Assembly: GCA_030673895.1 (NCBI GenBank)
Contig: JAUTCR010000019.1
Span: forward strand, 1 to 54,542
Direction: 5' to 3'
Source: Verrucomicrobiota bacterium JB023
GTDB lineage: Bacteria > Verrucomicrobiota > Verrucomicrobiia > Verrucomicrobiales > Akkermansiaceae
DNA length: 54,542 bases
The translations under genes were made by a program, and so were the position numbers. The notes under the pieces are model-generated. The model saw only the letters and a list, made by a program, of their open reading frames with translations, did no database searches and was not told where the DNA came from. Within the stretch, counting starts at the first letter, position 1, and each line of letters opens with the position of its first letter. Of this stretch, positions 1 to 7,993 are shown in pieces.

Positions 1-3000
1 CGGAAGAAGCGGGACTTCTCCAAGTCGGGTGTGAAGAACGGGATGGTCGCAGTGACCACTTCCACGTCGCCATCCGTTCCGATGGTGAGCGGCACGTCTT
101 CCAGCGCATACCAGGTCTCCATATCGGAGGAGAACTGCACGGTGTAGACCACGCCCTCTTCATCCGCATTGGTCCGGCGGAGGAAGGTCATGGTGAGGCC
201 CACTTCATTCTCTCCGGTCTCAATCTGGAAGAGCTCGGAACCGCGGGAGATGACATTGCCGTTCTCATCGACAACCAGCTCCCCGCTAGTGCCAGGAGCA
301 ATCCCGTAGGCGTAGGCCATGATGGTATCGTTGTCGGTAGCATCTGCGCCGAAGGAAGCAGCGAAGACATCCAGGCCGAGACTATCGAACACGGTGCCCA
401 TCCGGAAACCAAGGTTCTGGATGCGCTCATCGTAGAGCGGCCCAAGGTCGGTTTCGTTATAGGCAGAGGCGCTGCTATTGTGGTTGGCGAGGAGATACTC
501 GGCGAGAGCGTCTTGCTCGCTTCCGCTATCCGCGAAGGTCGCCGAACCGTCTCCGATGGCCAAGTCTCCGAGTTCCACCACGTTGACGCGGGCCGCATCC
601 GGTCCCACTTCACCCACCGAGGCATCGGTGTTGATGTTGGGGAAAGGATAACCGTCACCAGCTCCGATGTGGTTGCCTGAGGCATCGAAGTTCGGGCTCG
701 AGAGGAAGTCGAGGGTCACGATGCGGAACTGCTCGTCGCCGTCTCCGACCATCATGCCATTGTCCATCAGGACTTGGGTGACTTCGCCGTTGAGGTCGAC
801 CAAGGCCACATCAAGCAACTTGCTGCCGCTGGCGGCGGTTTGGTCGAAGCTGAACTTCACGCCCGCAACCTGAGGGAAGGCGCCCGCCACACCGGGCAGG
901 GCATCGACGCCGTGCTCGAGGAGGGCGAGGATTTCCGACTTGGTCAGGGTCATGAGACGCAGGCCGTTGTTGAAGGCGAGGACGGTCTTGATGTCGTTCT
1001 CGCTGATTCCACCTGCGGGCTTCACCAGGTTGTCGCTGCTATCGCGCACTTCTTCATTCGGCAGGCGAATGGGCTCTGTGCCGCCAGCTGGCACCACGGT
1101 CTGTCCGATGGACGCACGGATGCCACCGCCATTTTTGATGGAAAGCACCACGCTTGGGTCAATCGATTGAGCGTAGACGAGGTTCGCATCCGCGGTGAGG
1201 TCACCGAGGTTGGTCTCCTGCGTGCGCACGCCATCGGGGTCCAGCGCGGTGAAGGTGCCGGAGCGGTTTCCGTTAAGGAAGACATTGGCAATGCCGAAGA
1301 CGTTGCCCTCGGTGGCGATGATTTGCGCCTCAATGGCATCGGCAATGGCTTGCACTTCAGGGTCAACCAAGGCTTCCGCACCGAGGTCGGCCACGCCTTG
1401 CTCGTCGGTGGCGTAGGCACCGCTGACGGTCTCGTCGTAGCTGGAGGGAATGATGTTTCCAGCTGCATCGAAGTCGAGAACCAGACGTCCGAGGTATTTG
1501 TAGGAACCATCCGTATTGACCACCGCGACAGGGTTGCCATCGGCATCAGTGCTCATGATGGGGTAAACTCCCTGCACGGAATCTCCTTCACGCACGCGGT
1601 CGTTGCTGTCGAAGAGGCGGGTGTTCGAGCCCCCGGCCACGATGATGTCCACTCCACTCAGGCGGGTGGCCAGCTCTTGCTCAATGCTGATTTGCTGCAT
1701 GTGGGCAAGGAGGATGACCTTGTCGATATCGGCATCCGCGAGGAGGATGGCATCCACTTCCGCTTGAATCTCCGCCGCGAGGTCATCGAGTTGATCCGAG
1801 GTCGGATTGGCTTCGAATCCAGTCGGATAAATGGCCAAGCTGCCCGGGCTGGAAATGCTCGCGAGGGTCGGCGTAGTAGTTCCCACCACGGCGATGCTTT
1901 CTCCATTGACATCAATGACGGTAGAGGAACTTACCACGTTGCTCTGCGGAGCTTGTCCGCCAGCCACTTCGAGCGGCGCCATGCTGGAGTCCGTCGCGAA
2001 GTCGAGGTTGGTGGAGAGATAAGGGAAGTTGGCTCCCGCAAAGTCGGCATCATCCAGAGCGGTTCCATCGAGGAACGAGCTGGTGAAGTCGCCAGTGGCC
2101 GAGCCGTCGATGAGGCTGGCAAGCAATCCGGTGCCGAAGTCGAACTCGTGGTTCCCCAGCGAGATGGCCTGGATGCCGAGCTCGTTCTGAATCTGGATAT
2201 CCGCGATACCTTCTGTTCCGAAGACTGCCGCCGAGGCCTCGAAGAAAAGGCCCGGGATGATGGCGTCTCCAGAGGAGAGCGTCAGGGTGTTGTCCGCGAT
2301 GCCGTCGTTGCCAACATCCTCGGCGCGCAGAGCGTTGAGAACGGCAGAAAGACGGGGGGCATCGCCGATGGCTGCAGCGGCGGCCTCCTGGTCCGCGAGG
2401 TGAAGCAGCTCCAAGGTGAAGAGCTGCTCGACGGTGAAGGTGGTCATCGTGTTGCTGTCCTCATTGGTCACAATGAGCAGCGGGGTGCCGGTCGGATTGT
2501 CCGCTCCGTCCACAAAGACGAGTCCCTCGGGAGCGACGTCGCCGGGCACTTGCTTGAACTCGACAAAGCTTGGCGCGGTCGGGTCGGTGATGTCGTAAAC
2601 CATCACACCCGAAATCCGCTCAAGACCGATGAAGCAGAAGGTGCGGCCATTGACGGTGCCAATGGTGAGCCCCTCGGGCTCAATGCCCTTGTCATCCGAA
2701 CGGTCGTCAAAGTCGGCCGCATTCCCGCCATCGGCGTTGAAGAGTTCGGGCACGAGCTGGGCAGTGATTTTTCCAAACTGGTCGCCAGAGTCGAAGACCA
2801 CTTCGCCAGTTTCCGCATCCCAGATGGTGAAGGAACGGGCGCCGTAGCTCCAGAGCTCGTCGTAGTCTCCATCGCCATCGGTATCTCCATCGACAGCGGA
2901 GATTTTCAGACGACCGAGGTTGGCCTCGTTTTGCAAGAAGACCGCGTTCGGGAAGGTGTCCGGATCGAGGGTCACATCAGCCACCCGCGCTTCGTCCACA

Positions 3001-5807
3001 TCACGACCGTCGCCTTCGTTGGCAGTGAGGAGGTAGGTCTTGCCGTTCACCTCGAAGGTGTCGACTTGGTCGGGCATATACATCCCGAGGACCGGCCAGT
3101 TGCGGATATTGATTTTGCCATCTTCGTTAGAGGCATCCAGCTGATTGCCTTCGAGACTGTGGTCCTTCAGGCCCAGCGGGAAGATGCTGGTGACGGTGGC
3201 AGTAGCAAGGTCGATTTCAGCAATCGCATTGTTCTCCTGCAAAGTGACCCACGCTGTCGTGCTGGCCTCATTGATGGCAACCGCTTCCGGCTCGAGGTCT
3301 TGGGAAACGGTGAGGTCGGTGTCGTTGTCGACCTCGGTCTCATCGGCGGTCACGTTCGGGTAGAGACGCACGCCCATGGAACGCAGTTGCTCGACCTGAT
3401 TGTCAAAGGCGTTGAAGTCGGCCGTAGCCACTGCGGCTTGCGCGGGCGCGGTGCCGTTTCCGTTCATGGCAATGACTGCCACCGAACCCTCTGGGTTGGG
3501 CAGGATGAGAGGGTCGTTCTCATCGGGGTCAGCGGATTGACCTTCGTTACAAACAAGCAACTTGGTGCCATCGGGAGTGAAGGCGATTTGGTCTGGCAGC
3601 GCGCCCACCTCGACGAGGCCGAGGAAGTTGCCAGTGCTGGCCTGATAGAAAGCCACTTGACCAGGGTCGGTCTTGGGCAATCCGACAACTGCAACAGCTA
3701 CGATGTCTTCCGTAGGTGAGGTAGCGGTGCTGGTGATTTCGTCGGTGTCCGCTCCGTTAGAGGAGGGAGTGATGAGGCTCAGCTCAACAGGATTGGTGGG
3801 GTCGGAATAGTCGACCACTTGCAAGCCTGCTCCGGAGGTCACGAAGACGCGTCCGGAGGTTGGGTCGTAGGCTCCGATTTCCGCGCCCTCGGTGAGGGTC
3901 GCCCGACTAACAAGCGAGAGGAGCGAACCATTGAAAACAGGCTCCTCGTCGGTGGGCATAGCCAAGGTGGCGAAGCGGCTGAAGGCAAGGTCGAGACCAA
4001 CCGTTGTTGGATTGATGTCAAACTCGTTGCTAGCGCGCAGGAAGTAGGTCTCCTCGCTGTTCAAGCCGGTGAACTCAACATCAACCGGCACCCCCGCTTC
4101 GGCGCTCACGGTCTGAGTCGCCAGAACACTGGAGACCTGACGAGTGGAGTCAAGGTCGATAGTGAGAGTTCCCGTCTCGGAGGGAGTCACCGTGACGATG
4201 GCCGAAGTGCTGGTGATATCGCTTACCACAACGGGGAATGCGTTCTCGAAACCCTCAACCATACCGGGCGAGCCCAGTTCCGCGCCTTGCACAGGAGCGT
4301 CGGTGCCGTAGTTGGAGCCCGTTGCCGCCGTGTAGCGGGGAGACTCGGTGCCAGAGGTCGGAACCCAAACGAGCGCGTGGAAGTCTTCACTGCCACCACC
4401 CGCGATACCAGCGTGACCGGGGTCGCTCGCGTCCGTGGGGTCGGTGTCGCTTTCGCCAATGGAAGGGCTACCATCCTCTTGGGTAAAGCCGCCCACCTCG
4501 TAGGTGAAGTAGAAAATCTCGTTGCCAGAAGCATCGAAGAACGCCACCCCGTCGCCTTTTCCAAGGCCGGGAGCGTCAGCGGTTTGAATGACTTGAATGG
4601 AGCTATCCAGTCCCCACCAAGCGCGGAAGTCGTCCGCATCGGCTGAAGTCACGATGACCGATTCGCCCGCGGCAATGCTGGTGCCACTTGGGAAGGCCCA
4701 CTCGGCAGCAGCGTCGGCAGAGCGGGAGTTGTCATCCCAGCTGAAGCCGGAGATATCCACCGCTTCGGTGCCGAAGTTGGTCAGCTCCCAGTAGTCTTCC
4801 GCACCGGAAGGAGAGGTGCCGGATTGCTGGGTGAGAATCTCGGTGAGTCCAAGGCTGAAGTCGAGCACGTCACCATCATCGGTCACGGTCAGGTCAGCGG
4901 AACCCGGCATGGCATCGGTCGCCAGCGCGGAGATGGTCACCGTCTGGCTGCCGTCAGGAAAGCTATCGTCCACCGCATCAACTGCGAAGGTCGCGGAAGC
5001 TTGGCCAGCAGGGATGATCACACTAGCGGGCACGGTGGCTTCGCCCTCGTCATTGGAGGTGAGCTCGACAGTGACTGCTTCGGTGGTGTCGCCATCGCGA
5101 GTGACCGTTCCCGTGGATGCGGAAGTGCCGGCGTTTTCCGAGAAGGTCTCGGGAGAGAAAGAAAGGGTCAGCGCGAAAGACGGTCCACTCACGTTGAGCG
5201 CCGAGGTGCCGGGAGAGCCGGTTTCGCTGCCGCCGGGGTTGGTGGTCGCGAGCAAAATGCCATCGGCAAAGGTGTAGCGGGGAGTATCAGTGCCGAAGGC
5301 GGGATCGAGCACTGCGGACTGCGCGTTGTCGCTGCCACCAGCGGAAGGACCCGCGTGACCGCCATTGGAGTCGCTGCCATCGGACTTGGTGAACCCACCC
5401 GCCGCGTAGCTGAGGGAGGCAACCACATTGTCGCTGGCGTCAAAAAGATAAACCGTATCGCCCGAGCCAAAACCGGGAACACTATCGGTGGGAGAATTGT
5501 AAACCTGCACCGACTCGGGGAGTCCCCAATACGAGCGGAAGGTCGCGGGATCGTCCTCAAGGAAGATGATGGATTCGCCCGGGGCAATAGAGGTGCCATC
5601 AGGGATAGAGACCGTTCCGGCAGCCATGCTATCGTCGTCCCACGAGAAACCGGTCAGGTCGCCGGTCTCGTCGCCGATGTTGGTAAGTTCCCAGAAGTCG
5701 TGCGCCCCATTGGAGTGAATCTCCGTGACCAGATAGGCCGGGGCCGCCGAGGCCAGATTCGTGCCGAGCGCTGCGGTCAGCGCAATGGCATAGCGTTGTT
5801 TAAACAT
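1..5807 (-). CDS. Giant secreted lamin-tail / Calx-beta / choice-of-anchor I / 5'-nucleotidase-like protein (3' end outside window)
   Basis: The minus strand reads open from the ATG at 5807 to base 1 without a stop (about 1935 codons); the end is cut off by the window. Residues 1-21 form a Sec signal peptide ending ASA|AP. In order follow a lamin-tail domain (about 22-140), a Calx-beta-like domain (about 205-310), a second lamin-tail domain (about 320-520), a fibronectin-like stretch, a choice-of-anchor I beta-propeller-like region (about 625-1120), and a 5'-nucleotidase/metallophosphoesterase module (about 1125-1825) with GNHEFDFG near 1219 and NGGGIR near 1558. The usual Asp-X-His metal motif at the start of that module reads ADQEA, with Glu in place of His. 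The last residues (YTVQFSSDMETW) resemble the C-terminal module common in secreted Verrucomicrobia proteins. A secreted phosphatase or nuclease-like role is inferred; the substrate is unknown. A long plus-strand frame over the same DNA is its antisense shadow. Confidence 0.85.
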   Translation of the reverse strand, partial: MFKQRYAIALTAALGTNLASAAPAYLVTEIHSNGAHDFWELTNIGDETGDLTGFSWDDDSMAAGTVSIPDGTSIAPGESIIFLEDDPATFRSYWGLPESVQVYNSPTDSVPGFGSGDTVYLFDASDNVVASLSYAAGGFTKSDGSDSNGGHAGPSAGGSDNAQSAVLDPAFGTDTPRYTFADGILLATTNPGGSETGSPGTSALNVSGPSFALTLSFSPETFSENAGTSASTGTVTRDGDTTEAVTVELTSNDEGEATVPASVIIPAGQASATFAVDAVDDSFPDGSQTVTISALATDAMPGSADLTVTDDGDVLDFSLGLTEILTQQSGTSPSGAEDYWELTNFGTEAVDISGFSWDDNSRSADAAAEWAFPSGTSIAAGESVIVTSADADDFRAWWGLDSSIQVIQTADAPGLGKGDGVAFFDASGNEIFYFTYEVGGFTQEDGSPSIGESDTDPTDASDPGHAGIAGGGSEDFHALVWVPTSGTESPRYTAATGSNYGTDAPVQGAELGSPGMVEGFENAFPVVVSDITSTSAIVTVTPSETGTLTIDLDSTRQVSSVLATQTVSAEAGVPVDVEFTGLNSEETYFLRASNEFDINPTTVGLDLAFSRFATLAMPTDEEPVFNGSLLSLVSRATLTEGAEIGAYDPTSGRVFVTSGAGLQVVDYSDPTNPVELSLITPSSNGADTDEITSTATSPTEDIVAVAVVGLPKTDPGQVAFYQASTGNFLGLVEVGALPDQIAFTPDGTKLLVCNEGQSADPDENDPLILPNPEGSVAVIAMNGNGTAPAQAAVATADFNAFDNQVEQLRSMGVRLYPNVTADETEVDNDTDLTVSQDLEPEAVAINEASTTAWVTLQENNAIAEIDLATATVTSIFPLGLKDHSLEGNQLDASNEDGKINIRNWPVLGMYMPDQVDTFEVNGKTYLLTANEGDGRDVDEARVADVTLDPDTFPNAVFLQNEANLGRLKISAVDGDTDGDGDYDELWSYGARSFTIWDAETGEVVFDSGDQFGKITAQLVPELFNADGGNAADFDDRSDDKGIEPEGLTIGTVNGRTFCFIGLERISGVMVYDITDPTAPSFVEFKQVPGDVAPEGLVFVDGADNPTGTPLLIVTNEDSNTMTTFTVEQLFTLELLHLADQEAAAAAIGDAPRLSAVLNALRAEDVGNDGIADNTLTLSSGDAIIPGLFFEASAAVFGTEGIADIQIQNELGIQAISLGNHEFDFGTGLLASLIDGSATGDFTSSFLDGTALDDADFAGANFPYLSTNLDFATDSSMAPLEVAGGQAPQSNVVSSSTVIDVNGESIAVVGTTTPTLASISSPGSLAIYPTGFEANPTSDQLDDLAAEIQAEVDAILLADADIDKVILLAHMQQISIEQELATRLSGVDIIVAGGSNTRLFDSNDRVREGDSVQGVYPIMSTDADGNPVAVVNTDGSYKYLGRLVLDFDAAGNIIPSSYDETVSGAYATDEQGVADLGAEALVDPEVQAIADAIEAQIIATEGNVFGIANVFLNGNRSGTFTALDPDGVRTQETNLGDLTADANLVYAQSIDPSVVLSIKNGGGIRASIGQTVVPAGGTEPIRLPNEEVRDSSDNLVKPAGGISENDIKTVLAFNNGLRLMTLTKSEILALLEHGVDALPGVAGAFPQVAGVKFSFDQTAASGSKLLDVALVDLNGEVTQVLMDNGMMVGDGDEQFRIVTLDFLSSPNFDASGNHIGAGDGYPFPNINTDASVGEVGPDAARVNVVELGDLAIGDGSATFADSGSEQDALAEYLLANHNSSASAYNETDLGPLYDERIQNLGFRMGTVFDSLGLDVFAASFGADATDNDTIMAYAYGIAPGTSGELVVDENGNVISRGSELFQIETGENEVGLTMTFLRRTNADEEGVVYTVQFSSDMETWYALEDVPLTIGTDGDVEVVTATIPFFTPDLEKSRFF

Positions 5808-5857
5808 ACGCCCGTGTTTCAAGCACCACGCCCGAGAGCTGGCTTGAAAAACTATCT

Positions 5858-5880
5858 GACAGATTCGTCATCTATCTGTC
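5858..5880. repeat. Inverted repeat upstream of the giant secreted protein gene
   Basis: GACAGA at 5858-5863 is mirrored by TCTGTC at 5875-5880 with an 11-base spacer, about 50 bases upstream of the start codon at 5807. It could be an operator or an mRNA leader hairpin. There is no independent support. Confidence 0.25.
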
Positions 5881-6040
5881 GATGTCGTCACATTAGATTA
5901 TTGCTCCGACTTGCGGGAACGCTGGGCGTGGCTTTCCGAAGATGATGATTCGGGTTCGCGATGAACGCCGACGGTTTCATTCTCTGCGAGTTGAGTCGCT
6001 TGAGGTGAAGGCGGCCTGACCGGCAGCCGGGGGTGGCTGG

Positions 6041-6823
6041 TCATTCCAGTATCATCCTGGCGTTGTAGGCTTCCATGATAGGGTGGGGCGTGGGGTGAAG
6101 GATGGCGAGCTTGGCCAAGGCTTCGGCGGTAGCGGAGGTATCGGCAAAGACTGAAACGGAATCGATATCGAGCGCGTAAGGCTGGACGGGGGAGTGCTCC
6201 CAATCATCGTCGCTGAGGCTCTCAAGCGATACCGTGCCCGCCGCCGCCGCCAGCATCTGCTGGATCTCACCGGACTCTTGGAGGAGGACGCTTTGATCCT
6301 GCCAATGGGTCATGCGGATGATCCCGCGTGTGCCCAAGATAGCGGTGACCTCAGGCGGGACAATTGAGATGGCCCGATCGATGGCCCAACCGCGCGCGAA
6401 GTGATTGAAATTGAGGTGCAGTGGTCGGTGAAAGGCGACGAAAGTGTCACTCAGGCTAACATCATGCCAAGTGGGGAGTTCCCGGCGTGCTGACTGTCTG
6501 CGTGGCGTCAGGTCGCGGGAGCCAAGTTTCTCCGCTCGGATGGGAGAGATAGCGCCCTCGGTCCGAGCCGCCAGTTCGAGGGCGAACGCGAGAGCTTCCA
6601 GGAATTCGCAAGGAGCTTCCACTGGCTCTTGGCCTGCTGTCTGATTGATGTAGCTGAGTTCGCTATCGTTTCTTAATGGGCTCAGCAGGCGATCGGTCTT
6701 CTGGATTCGCGCCTGCATTCCTATGCTGAGATCGAGGAGCTGATCTTGGTCGAGATGATCAGCACTTAGAGAGACCTCGTAGGAGGCTCCAAGGGCGGGA
6801 AAGGCTCGACTGATGGAATTCAT
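6041..6823 (-). CDS. ApbE-like protein (FAD:protein FMN transferase family, divergent)
   Basis: This predicted 260-residue protein resembles the ApbE/thiamine-biosynthesis-lipoprotein family. It has an N-terminal FPALGASYEV segment, then SPLRNDSELSYIN (matching the family SPYxxDSELSxLN), a NHFARGWAIDRA segment where the family has LGGIAKGYAVD, and SVFADTSATAEALAKLA near the end. Typical members attach FMN to a Thr/Ser of partner proteins. Here the Asp/Gly-rich stretch before the KGYAVD equivalent is degenerate, so activity is doubtful. No signal peptide or lipobox is seen. The ATG at 6823 was chosen because similarity starts there; the frame stays open to 6994, but that extension looks random. 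The gene lies downstream of the pseudopilin on the same strand. No obvious flavoprotein partner is adjacent. Confidence 0.6.
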   Translation of the reverse strand: MNSISRAFPALGASYEVSLSADHLDQDQLLDLSIGMQARIQKTDRLLSPLRNDSELSYINQTAGQEPVEAPCEFLEALAFALELAARTEGAISPIRAEKLGSRDLTPRRQSARRELPTWHDVSLSDTFVAFHRPLHLNFNHFARGWAIDRAISIVPPEVTAILGTRGIIRMTHWQDQSVLLQESGEIQQMLAAAAGTVSLESLSDDDWEHSPVQPYALDIDSVSVFADTSATAEALAKLAILHPTPHPIMEAYNARMILE

Positions 6824-7396
6824 GCGGAAGTTGGTCTCAGCCAGTGGCGCGGGGCGGTCTTCCGACTCCTGCGCTGTCTGTGTTGCTCGACTGCTGAAGA
6901 TGCAGTTCGAATAATGACTGCAAAACACACGGTTGCGAGAAAATGTTCTCGTTAGAGAGAGAGTTCCACAAAAGTTGGAGAACAATTTAAACAATTCTGA
7001 CTAAATGGTATGCCGATGTAAAAATTTGCTGATGAGGTGAGTAACGATCCTGTTTCTCCTCACTGTCCGGGATACCTGATGCCATCAGGATCTCTGGCTC
7101 TCAAGATGGATGAGCTTGCTCAAGAAGGGCTTTCCAAGCAGTAAGGAAGAACGCAAGGAGAGTCAGATGCCGCGGCGAGAAGCGCGGCCACAGGTCAATC
7201 GAAAGGCCTCCCGAGTGGTCCGGAGAGGGCCGTTGTTTCGAAGGAGGTCTCAATTCGCCCCTCATTCGAAGATAATCACCGTCGACCGGACGGATTGTCG
7301 CCGCCTTCGAGATGGGGCTTTGTGCCTTTAGAAAACTAAGTGCTGATGGAGAGGACGGGCAGGAAGCAAAACTTTGTACCTGCCGAGGGAAATCCT
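6824..7396. other. Non-coding stretch between ApbE-like and pseudopilin genes
   Basis: About 570 bases without a convincing gene. A 73-codon plus-strand frame at 7110-7331 is Arg-rich and unlike any family known to me. The only structure noticed is a short perfect inverted repeat, CCTGAT-GCC-ATCAGG, at 7075-7089. Confidence 0.4.
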
Positions 7397-7852
7397 TTAC
7401 CAGCCGCGATAATCCTCAGGGCGAGGATTGTAGTCAAAGTTGCTGACGCCGTCAGCGCCCCCCGTGCAGATGTAGAGGCTGCCAAGGGGAGGAACTGTTT
7501 CGCCCTCACCATCGACGAAGGCGAAAACCACGCCGTCACCACTGGCCGGATGCGCAGGCAGGTCGCCTGGATTACCGCTATCGTTCGCGACGAAAAGATT
7601 GGGGCCGAAGATCGAGTCGGGCATACCCGGGAGCTCGCCTTCTTCAACCAGCTGGCTCGTGGCGTAAGCGCGCATGCCGAGCTGGGCCGCACGAATGACG
7701 ACGATGCTGGAGGCTCGGTCGGCTCCTTTTTTCCAAGACCGAGCGCCCATGACGAGAATGGAGACGAGCGAAAGAAGAACGAGAATGACGACAGTCATCT
7801 CAAGGAGAGTCATGCCTTGCTTACGGGAAATGCGGGGGGAGGGGGATTTCAT
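7397..7852 (-). CDS. Type IV pilin / type II secretion pseudopilin-like protein
   Basis: This 151-residue protein begins with a basic leader followed by a class III prepilin motif: KQG|MTLLEM, then a hydrophobic helix (TVVILVLLSLVSILVMGA). Glu at +5 of the processed protein is the residue conserved in pilins. Prepilin peptidase would cut after the Gly and methylate the new N-terminus. The rest is a small globular domain with a DGVVFAFVDG strand, resembling minor pseudopilins of type II secretion or short H/N-type pseudopilins. No other pilus or secretion genes flank it, so it is either a solitary minor pilin or part of a dispersed system. The start is the ATG at 7852, just upstream of the leader. 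Confidence 0.8.
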   Translation of the reverse strand: MKSPSPRISRKQGMTLLEMTVVILVLLSLVSILVMGARSWKKGADRASSIVVIRAAQLGMRAYATSQLVEEGELPGMPDSIFGPNLFVANDSGNPGDLPAHPASGDGVVFAFVDGEGETVPPLGSLYICTGGADGVSNFDYNPRPEDYRGW

Positions 7853-7993
7853 TGCCTGATGCGGTTAGGGTTGACGCTCCAAAATATTCAAAAATTATAA
7901 ATAGATATCAAGGTTTAATTTCAAAGGTGTGGTTTTATTTTTCGTCAGCGGGCAAGTCGCTGACTATGAAATAGCAGTGGACCCGGACAGGCT

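Noticed and set aside
774-3719. 981-codon open frame on the plus strand
   Set aside because: It is antisense to the giant secreted protein, whose minus-strand frame shows clear domains; its own translation (His/Gly/Val/Arg-rich) has no recognisable family.
7110-7331. 73-codon plus-strand frame with many Arg
   Set aside because: No similarity or convincing ribosome-binding site, and its composition looks random.
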